Of a stretch of 64,000 nt of DNA, positions 58,426 through 64,000 are shown one piece after another; the first letter of the stretch is position 1; each line of letters begins with the position of its first letter. The position numbers and the translations under genes are program-made. Origin of the DNA: Streptomyces sp. SDr-06 (GTDB taxonomy: Bacteria; Actinomycetota; Actinomycetes; Streptomycetales; Streptomycetaceae); assembly GCF_003324565.1 (NCBI RefSeq), contig NZ_QOLA01000020.1, forward strand, positions 62,001 through 126,000, read 5' to 3'. The notes beneath the pieces are model-generated. The model was not told the origin of the DNA, searched no databases, and saw only the letters and a program-made list of their open reading frames with translations.

Positions 58426-59214
58426 ATGGATGACACGAATTTGGTATCCCGCTTCCTCCGCGACGTCTTCGTGAAGCTGGAGGGCGCCGTCGCCCCGCGT
58501 GTCGCAGCGGACTGCGCGCAGCTGCTGTGGCGTGAGACAGGCTGCGACCAGGACGATCCAGCGACGTGGACGCGGCCCGTGCACTGGGTGGCCGGCATGG
58601 CCCAGGGGCCGTTCGCCGCCGCGCCCAACTCTCCCTTGCTGCACCACGCCTACGATCTGCTCGTCGGCGCCGGTCGTTGGGAGCCCCGCTACTCGCTGGG
58701 CTCGTTCCCCCTGCGCTTCCCGCACACGGAGGAGCCGGACGACGCGGGCTGGCACATCGAGGGCAGCTATCTGCCGGAGGGCGAGAGCTGGTACTTCACC
58801 AATCTGCGTTCCCGGGACCGTGCACTGCTCATGCTGTTCCTGTTCAGCGAGGTCGGTGAAGCGGATGCGCCGACCCGGATCCGGGTCGGTTCCCACCTCG
58901 ATGTGCCGAAGGTGCTGGAGAAGTACGGAGAGGACGGGGCGAGCGGGCTGGCGCTCGCGCCCGACCTGGTGGCCGCGTCCGACCACCGCCCCCTGGCCCT
59001 CGCCACCGGCTCGCCGGGCGATGTCTTCCTGTGCCATCCGTTCCTGGTGCACGCGGCGCAACCGCACCATGGGGTGCGACCGCGTTTCATGGCCCAGCCA
59101 CCGCTGATGCCGGCCGCGCCGTACGAACTGGAGCGGGCCGACGGCGCGTACTCACCCGTGGAGATCGCGATCCGCCGGGGTCTGGGACAGGACACACCCG
59201 GTCACCACTGGTAG
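58426..59214 (+). CDS. Phytanoyl-CoA dioxygenase-like Fe(II)/2OG oxygenase
   Basis: A 262-residue cupin-like protein of the PhyH family. The first ligand pair is HIE (110-112) in GWHIEGSY, where most members have HxD. A distal His209 in FLVHAAQPHHGVRPR and Arg218 complete the expected Fe and 2-oxoglutarate sites. Bacterial PhyH proteins hydroxylate small molecules such as ectoine or phosphonates. The Glu in place of Asp could lower iron binding but is known in some relatives. GAGGG is about two bases upstream of the ATG at 58426. Its 3' end overlaps the convergent DHFR-like gene by 13 bases. Confidence 0.82.
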   Translation: MDDTNLVSRFLRDVFVKLEGAVAPRVAADCAQLLWRETGCDQDDPATWTRPVHWVAGMAQGPFAAAPNSPLLHHAYDLLVGAGRWEPRYSLGSFPLRFPHTEEPDDAGWHIEGSYLPEGESWYFTNLRSRDRALLMLFLFSEVGEADAPTRIRVGSHLDVPKVLEKYGEDGASGLALAPDLVAASDHRPLALATGSPGDVFLCHPFLVHAAQPHHGVRPRFMAQPPLMPAAPYELERADGAYSPVEIAIRRGLGQDTPGHHW

Positions 59215-59768
59215 GTGAGGTAGGCCAGGCTGTCACCCACGGTGCGGTTGCCGACGAGGCGCAGGGCCTTGGGGGCGCCGGTCGGGTCGAAGAGGCGGTC
59301 GCCCGCGCCCATGACGAGCGGGAACACGGCCAGCCGCAGTTCGTCGACGAGGTCGTGCTCGATCAGCGTGTGCACGAGCTGGGAGCTGGCGTAGACGCGG
59401 ATCTCGCCCTTGACCGTGTGCTTCAGGCGCGCAGCCTTCTGCACGATGTCACCGTCCAAGATGGTCGAGTTCTTCCAGCCGGGATCTGAGAGCGTGGTGG
59501 AGGCGACGTATTTGGGCAGGCCGTTCATGCGGTCCGCGAGCCGGCCGGTGCGTGACGGGTACCGCCCGGCGAAGAATTCGTAGCTGCGCCGTCCCAGCAG
59601 CAGGGCCTGCGCGCCCAACGCGTCGTCCAGGATGAGCCTGTTCCAGGCTTCGCGGTCGGTCGGAGTGATCCCGGCACGCCAGTCATGGCGGCTGAAGCCC
59701 TCCTCGCCGGTCGGGTCCTGAAGGACTCCGTCGAGCGAAACGTTCTCGAAGACGACGATCGTGCCCAT
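59202..59768 (-). CDS. RibD C-terminal / DHFR-like protein
   Basis: A 188-residue DHFR-fold protein of the RibD_C group. VVFENVSLDGVLQDPTGEEG opens it, LLLGRRSYEFFAGRYPSR follows, and the end has RVYASSQLVHTLIEHDLVDELRLAVFPLVMGAGDRLFDP. Substrates are unknown; a NADPH-dependent reductase role is likely. The ATG at 59768 has AGGAG eight bases upstream. It diverges from the ECF sigma gene by 152 bp, and its 3' end overlaps the convergent PhyH gene. Actinobacterial ECF factors with a SnoaL-like tail are often found next to such DHFR-like or YCII-like proteins. Confidence 0.9.
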   Translation of the reverse strand: MGTIVVFENVSLDGVLQDPTGEEGFSRHDWRAGITPTDREAWNRLILDDALGAQALLLGRRSYEFFAGRYPSRTGRLADRMNGLPKYVASTTLSDPGWKNSTILDGDIVQKAARLKHTVKGEIRVYASSQLVHTLIEHDLVDELRLAVFPLVMGAGDRLFDPTGAPKALRLVGNRTVGDSLAYLTYQW

Positions 59769-59920
59769 CTCGGTGCTCCTGTGTTCGGATGGTCTGGCTG
59801 TCACTGGTACGGACACCGCGCCATCGGCGGAACTGGGCGCACGGCGGCCGCCCAGTTCGGCGGTCGGCCGGTGTCCATACCCGAGAAAGTGCAGGGGGTG
59901 AGGGAGAGGTGGGCACGAGG

Positions 59921-60928
59921 ATGGCGAGCGGCGACCTGATGTCGAAGGCCCGGGCCGGCGACGGTGACGCGTTCCGCGCACTGGTCGAGCCGTACCGCGC
60001 GGAGTTGCGGGTGCACTGCTATCGGATGCTCGGATCGTTGCAGGACGCCGAGGACGTCCTTCAGGACACCCTGCTGGCCGCCTGGCAGGGCATCGAGGGA
60101 TTCGAGCAACGCGCCTCGATGCGGACCTGGTTGTACCGGATCGCCACGAATCGGTGCCTCAACGCGCGGCGCTCGGCTAGCCGGCGCCAGGCCAGGGAGT
60201 GGAGCGTGCCCCATGTCGAGCCGCCCGAGCCGACGCGGCTCGGCGACGTCGTTTGGCTGCAGCCGTATCCCGACTCCCTGCTCGAGGCCGTCACCGAGTC
60301 GCCGCTCGGGCCGGAAGCCCGCTACGAGCAGACCGAGTCGGTCTCCCTGGCCTTCGTCACCGGTCTACAGGCGCTGCCGCCTCGCCAGCTCGCCGTTCTC
60401 GTCCTGCGTGACGTCCTCGGATTCCACGCCCGCGAGGTGGCCATCATGCTCGACTCGACCGTCGACTCGGTCAACAGCGCCCTCAAACGAGCCCGCGCCG
60501 CCCTGCGACGCCGCCCGCCGCACGCGGCGGACGGCCAACCGCCCGCACGCGGCTCGGCCCCGGAGAACGCGATCGTGGCGAAGTTCGTCCACGCGTGGGA
60601 GTCCGCCGATGTCGACGCGCTGGTGGATCTTCTGACCGACGACGTCTTCGTCGCGATGCCGCCGGTGCCCTTCGAGTACGAGGGCAAGGACCTCGTCGCC
60701 CGCTTCTGTGCGGCCATCTTCCGCGCTGACCGGAGGTTCGACCTGGTCCCGACGCGTGCCAACGGGCAGCCGGCGTTCGGAGCGTATCTGCGTGCCGGTG
60801 ACGGCATCAGCCACGGGACCGGCCTGTACGTGCTCACACTCTCCGGCGACCGCGTCAGCGCCATGATCCGGTTCGAGAACGACGTGCTGCCCTGGTTCGG
60901 GCTCCCGCGCTCACTCCCGAGCCGATAG
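59921..60928 (+). CDS. ECF RNA polymerase sigma factor with SnoaL-like C-terminus
   Basis: A 335-residue sigma-70 family factor. Region 2 is FRALVEPYRAELRVHCYRMLGSLQDAEDVLQDTLLAAW, with LYRIATNRCLNA completing 2.4. Region 4 is LPPRQLAVLVLRDVLGFHAREVAIMLDSTVDSVNSALKRAR. The C-terminal about 125 residues form a SnoaL/NTF2-like domain (AIVAKFVHAWESADVDALVDLLTDDVF and LPWFGLP at the end), as in the SigJ/SigG-type ECF groups, where the domain modulates activity instead of an anti-sigma factor. The ATG at 59921 was chosen with AGGTGG eight bases upstream; a GTG at 59909 is possible. Confidence 0.92.
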   Translation: MASGDLMSKARAGDGDAFRALVEPYRAELRVHCYRMLGSLQDAEDVLQDTLLAAWQGIEGFEQRASMRTWLYRIATNRCLNARRSASRRQAREWSVPHVEPPEPTRLGDVVWLQPYPDSLLEAVTESPLGPEARYEQTESVSLAFVTGLQALPPRQLAVLVLRDVLGFHAREVAIMLDSTVDSVNSALKRARAALRRRPPHAADGQPPARGSAPENAIVAKFVHAWESADVDALVDLLTDDVFVAMPPVPFEYEGKDLVARFCAAIFRADRRFDLVPTRANGQPAFGAYLRAGDGISHGTGLYVLTLSGDRVSAMIRFENDVLPWFGLPRSLPSR

Positions 60929-60958
60929 CCCCGGTCAGCGAATCACTTGCCGTGCCGC

Positions 60959-61387
60959 TCAGTCGATGCAGAACTCGTTGCCCTCGATATCCAGCATCGG
61001 GATGCAGGAATCGGTGCCGTCATACAGGGTTTGCACGTGGACCGCGCCGAGGGGGATCAGCCGTGCGCACTCGGCCTCGAGCGCGGCGAGGCGCTCTTCA
61101 CCCACAAGCCCGGTGCCGACCCGCACGTCGAGGTGCACCCGGTTCTTTGCGGCCTTCCCTTCCGGTACGTGCTGGAAGTACAGCCGCGGGCCGACACCTG
61201 AGGGATCCTCACAGGCGAACCATGCGTCCCGCTCCTCAGGTGTCCGCGATGCCTTGAAGTCGTCCCACGTCGCAAACCCCTTCGGTGGCGCCGGCACGAC
61301 GTACCCCAACACCTCGCACCAGAAACGAGCGAGGCGCTCGGGTTCCGCGCAGTCGAAGGTGACCTGGAACTTCTTGATCGACGTCAT
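60959..61387 (-). CDS. VOC family protein
   Basis: A 142-residue glyoxalase-like protein of the Glyoxalase_6 type. KKFQVTFDCAEPERLARFWCEVLGY opens it, RLYFQHVPEGKAAKNRVHLDVRVG gives the second metal-strand region, and the end is LDIEGNEFCID. The metal/ligand His is in NRVHLDV and the Glu in EGNEF. The ligand is unknown. It converges with the ECF sigma gene (30-bp gap). VOC proteins are repeated through this window (four or five copies including the PCD fusion). Confidence 0.88.
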   Translation of the reverse strand: MTSIKKFQVTFDCAEPERLARFWCEVLGYVVPAPPKGFATWDDFKASRTPEERDAWFACEDPSGVGPRLYFQHVPEGKAAKNRVHLDVRVGTGLVGEERLAALEAECARLIPLGAVHVQTLYDGTDSCIPMLDIEGNEFCID

Positions 61388-61503
61388 AGGTCCACCCTAG
61401 GGGCGGTGCCGCTCACCGAGAATCGGATTTTCCCGCCGAGGCGGTCGCCGGCCTTTTCGACCACGAGCGCCTCGTACGGACACCGTGGCGATCATGCGCG
61501 ACG

Positions 61504-64000
61504 TCATGCCAGACGCCGCGCCCGCAGGTCAGCCACGTACTTGGTGATCAGGTCCGGTGTCAGATGGGGGATGTCGTGGTGCTCGTCGAGGGCTGCGGCC
61601 CGTACTGCCTCGCGGAAGCGGTCCGCCGGCAGGGCGGATCCGGGCAGTGGCTCTTCCGGGCGGGCGAAGGCGTGCAGCAGAGGGAGCAGTGAATGCTGCT
61701 TCTGGCGGTCGGGCAGGCTCCGTAGCGCGGTCTCGAAGCGTTCGAGCCACTCGGCGTAGTCCTGAACACGCGTCAGCGGATGGCCGGTCGCGGCCAACCA
61801 GTCGACGAACGTGTCGAGTGAGATGCCGTCGTCGTGCGGGTTGACCACGTTGTAGGTGCGGTAGCCCTCGCGTGCGTCGTCCCCCAGGGCGGTGATGGCG
61901 CGCGCGGTGAAGTCCACGGGAAGCGCGTCGTAGTGGCCGCCGCCTGTGGCCCGCGTATAGAAACTGCCCGGCGCGATGCCTGTCGCCAGCAGGCTGAGCA
62001 GCAGGCGGGTGAAGACGTCCGAGACGTTGAGTTGGCCGCGGTAACGGGGATGCGCGAGGATCAGGTTCGAGCGGAAGACGGCGACCGGAAGACCGAACGT
62101 TTCGTGGGCGGCGCGCAGCAGCACCTCGCCGGCCCACTTGCTGGCCGCGTAACCGTCGGCGTAACCACCTTCCAGGTCGCGTGTCGAGCAGGTGGTGCGG
62201 AGGTCCGCCGACTCATCGGCCGCCGCCTCGTTGCCGAAGACGACTGCGACCGTCGACAGGTAGGTGAACTGCTTGACGCGGGAGGTGATCGCGAGCCTGA
62301 TCAGTTCGGCCGTTCCCAGGACGTTGGGGCCGAACAGCTGGTCATAGGGCAGGACGTGGTTGACCAGCGCCGCCGGGTGGACGATCAGGTCCACGGTGTC
62401 GGCCAGTGTCCGCCAGGACTCCTGGTCGAGCCCGAGGTTCGGTTCCCCGATGTCACCGGCGATCACGTGGAGATGCCGGGCGGCGGACTCGCGGTAGCGC
62501 TCGATGAGTTCGGGGTCGCCGCTGTCGAAGGCCGCGTCGAGCCGCGCCCGGGCCGTCTCGGCGGAGGAGCCGCGCACGATGCACACCAGCCTGCCGCCGC
62601 GCTCCGCCAGGCGCTCCAGCCACTCCAGGCACAGGAAACGGCCCAGGTAGCCGTTGGCGCCTGTCAGCAGGACGGTCCGGGCTTCGGGCAGCGGACCGGT
62701 CGGCTGTGCGGCCTGCGCGACGGTCTCCGGGCCAAGGAATGCGTCCAGCTGCACATCGGCTGCGTAGAGGCGCCTCGCATCGGGGCCGTGAACGCTGTCG
62801 GCGGTGGGTCGGCGTTGTTCCGATGCGAGCGCCCGTTCGATGTGACCGGCCACGTGGTGCAGGGTGTTGACCGGGTTGATGACCACGTCGACGGGCACGT
62901 CGACCTGGAAGATCTTTTTCAGCGTCTGGGCGAACGACAGCGCCGTGAGGCTGTCACCGCCGAGTTCGGTGAAGCGTGTGCCGGGCTGGACATCCTCGTC
63001 CTCCTGGCCAAGAAGCGCCCGTGCGGACCGGAGGACGGTCTGCAGTACCGGCTGCTCCGTACCGACGTGGCGCAGGGCTCGCACTGCGCGGTCCTCACGG
63101 TCGGACAACTCGGCGTACAACGCTTCGAGTTGGCGGCCGTATCGCTTGGTCAGGGCAGGGCGCAACGGCTTGCGTACTGCGGAGAGCAACCCGTTCTCCT
63201 GACTGAACGGCTCGCGCTCGATGAGGAAGTCCCGTGGAATCTCGTAGGAGTTGAGTCCCGCATCGGCGGCGAGGCTCCGCAGGGATTCTCGCAGGATCCG
63301 CCGCAGGCGCCGGGGGTCTCCGGCGGCGCGGGCGAGGGCGTCCGTCGTGGGTACGACGACCGCGAGGAGGTAGGCACGGGCACTGTTGCCGTACAGGAAG
63401 ATCTGGCGGACGGCCGGGCCGCCGGTGAAAAGGGCCTCCAGGCGGGAGACTGTCACGAATTCGCCCTGTGACAGCTTGAGGACGCTGGAGCGGCGGTCCA
63501 CATACCGCAGTTCGTCGGGGCCGACGCGGGCCATGATGTCGCCTGTGCGGTAGAAGCCGTCCTCGTCGAAGACCTCGGAGGTGGCATCCGGGCGCCGGAA
63601 GTAGCCGGGAACGAGCCGGTCGGACCTGACCAGCAGTTCGCCTCTGGGGTGGGGTGAGTCGGTGGCGAAGTATCCCAGCTCGGGAACATCGGCCAGCTTG
63701 TAATCGGTCACCGGCGGGCGCAGCACCCGGCCGTCGAGAAGGACGATTCCGGCTTCCGTCGACCCGTAGCCGTCGTGCAGTCTGACCTGGAGGCAGCTCT
63801 CGACGAACGCCGTCATGTCCGCGCTCAGCGGCGCCGAGGCGCTGACGGCCCACAAGAGGCGGCCGCCCATGACCTCCTCCCGCAGCTCCTGCTTCACCTG
63901 CTCTTCCGGGTCGGCCTCAGCGCCGGCCGCCCCGTTCCGGCGGGACACCTCGTCCCGGTAGTGCCGCAGGAGCATGTCCGCGATGCGGGGCACCATGACG
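61504..64000 (-). CDS. car: Carboxylic acid reductase (partial, C-terminal part)
   Basis: At least 831 residues of a CAR-type enzyme, whose start lies beyond the right edge. In order: the C-terminal part of the adenylation domain (HDGYGSTEAG near 74, FYRTGDIM and the VDRRSSVLKLSQGEFV hinge near 167-182), a phosphopantetheine carrier domain (FTELGGDSLTAL, Ser349 of the visible part), and a C-terminal thioester reductase with Rossmann motif LLTGANGYLGR near 443 and the YAASKWAGE (YxxxK) site. It reduces carboxylic acids to aldehydes with ATP and NADPH after 4'-phosphopantetheinylation. No phosphopantetheinyl transferase is visible here. The reductase keeps the sequence context of four-electron-limited CARs, but the product cannot be fixed. 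Confidence 0.93.
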   Translation of the reverse strand, partial: VMVPRIADMLLRHYRDEVSRRNGAAGAEADPEEQVKQELREEVMGGRLLWAVSASAPLSADMTAFVESCLQVRLHDGYGSTEAGIVLLDGRVLRPPVTDYKLADVPELGYFATDSPHPRGELLVRSDRLVPGYFRRPDATSEVFDEDGFYRTGDIMARVGPDELRYVDRRSSVLKLSQGEFVTVSRLEALFTGGPAVRQIFLYGNSARAYLLAVVVPTTDALARAAGDPRRLRRILRESLRSLAADAGLNSYEIPRDFLIEREPFSQENGLLSAVRKPLRPALTKRYGRQLEALYAELSDREDRAVRALRHVGTEQPVLQTVLRSARALLGQEDEDVQPGTRFTELGGDSLTALSFAQTLKKIFQVDVPVDVVINPVNTLHHVAGHIERALASEQRRPTADSVHGPDARRLYAADVQLDAFLGPETVAQAAQPTGPLPEARTVLLTGANGYLGRFLCLEWLERLAERGGRLVCIVRGSSAETARARLDAAFDSGDPELIERYRESAARHLHVIAGDIGEPNLGLDQESWRTLADTVDLIVHPAALVNHVLPYDQLFGPNVLGTAELIRLAITSRVKQFTYLSTVAVVFGNEAAADESADLRTTCSTRDLEGGYADGYAASKWAGEVLLRAAHETFGLPVAVFRSNLILAHPRYRGQLNVSDVFTRLLLSLLATGIAPGSFYTRATGGGHYDALPVDFTARAITALGDDAREGYRTYNVVNPHDDGISLDTFVDWLAATGHPLTRVQDYAEWLERFETALRSLPDRQKQHSLLPLLHAFARPEEPLPGSALPADRFREAVRAAALDEHHDIPHLTPDLITKYVADLRARRLA

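Noticed and set aside
1..64000. Giant-protein operon as a prophage or contractile tail locus
   Set aside because: No sheath, tube, baseplate, terminase, integrase or AAA unfoldase gene is found nearby; the idea is kept only as a hypothesis for the giant proteins.

Overview
The window is high-GC, densely packed actinobacterial DNA, most likely from a Streptomyces-type chromosome outside the conserved core. The basis is strong G/C third-position bias, frequent GTG/TTG starts, many stop/start overlaps (ATGA, GTGA), and many one-component regulators beside redox enzymes, hydrolases and transporters. I saw no rRNA, tRNA, CRISPR array, insertion sequence, integrase or phage module.

Layout. 1-9.1 kb: HAD phosphatase, VOC protein, a three-gene chain (flavin monooxygenase, ABC ATPase, ABC-2 permease), a Pr6Pr-like membrane protein, a secreted serine hydrolase, a RibD/DHFR-like plus VOC pair, and a DUF998-like protein. 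9.3-13.1 kb: a LAL regulator and an AraC regulator. 13.1-21.2 kb: a nine-gene minus-strand run (YcaC-like hydrolase, DoxX, Dps, two alpha/beta hydrolases, YtcJ-like amidohydrolase, YaaH-like membrane protein, luciferase-like monooxygenase with its FMN reductase), which looks like an oxidative or electrophile detoxification unit. 21.3-21.8 kb: a decayed FAD-linked oxidase. 22-24.6 kb: a two-gene metal transport operon (Nramp-related carrier and a PRC/MgtE_N/CBS regulator). 25.1-27.7 kb: LysR diverging from an MFS exporter, followed by a broken isochorismatase. 27.7-33.2 kb: small conserved proteins, a secreted NucA/NucB-type nuclease with a downstream partner, and MgtC. 33.2-40.7 kb: an extra SEDS (FtsW/RodA) protein, a PEP mutase/ICL-family enzyme, a MarR-amidohydrolase pair, and a TetR gene diverging from a flavodoxin and aldo/keto reductase.

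40.8-49.5 kb is the most unusual part. A tightly coupled minus-strand operon encodes a 1243-residue and a 1375-residue protein of unknown function, followed by a secreted trypsin-fold protease. 50-64 kb: an XRE/NB-ARC/TPR regulator, a small secreted cysteine-containing protein, a PCD-VOC fusion, an APH-type kinase, YdcF, an alpha/beta hydrolase, an ArsR/S41 peptidase pair, a PhyH-like oxygenase, a DHFR-like protein diverging from an ECF sigma factor with a SnoaL-like tail, another VOC protein, and the C-terminal part of a carboxylic acid reductase that runs off the right edge.

Themes: flavin and redox chemistry, Mg/divalent metal handling at two loci, many small-molecule-responsive regulators with visible operator-like dyads beside them, and two pseudogenes that mark local decay. 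Start sites were chosen by eye from ribosome-binding sites, stop/start overlaps and family start positions.
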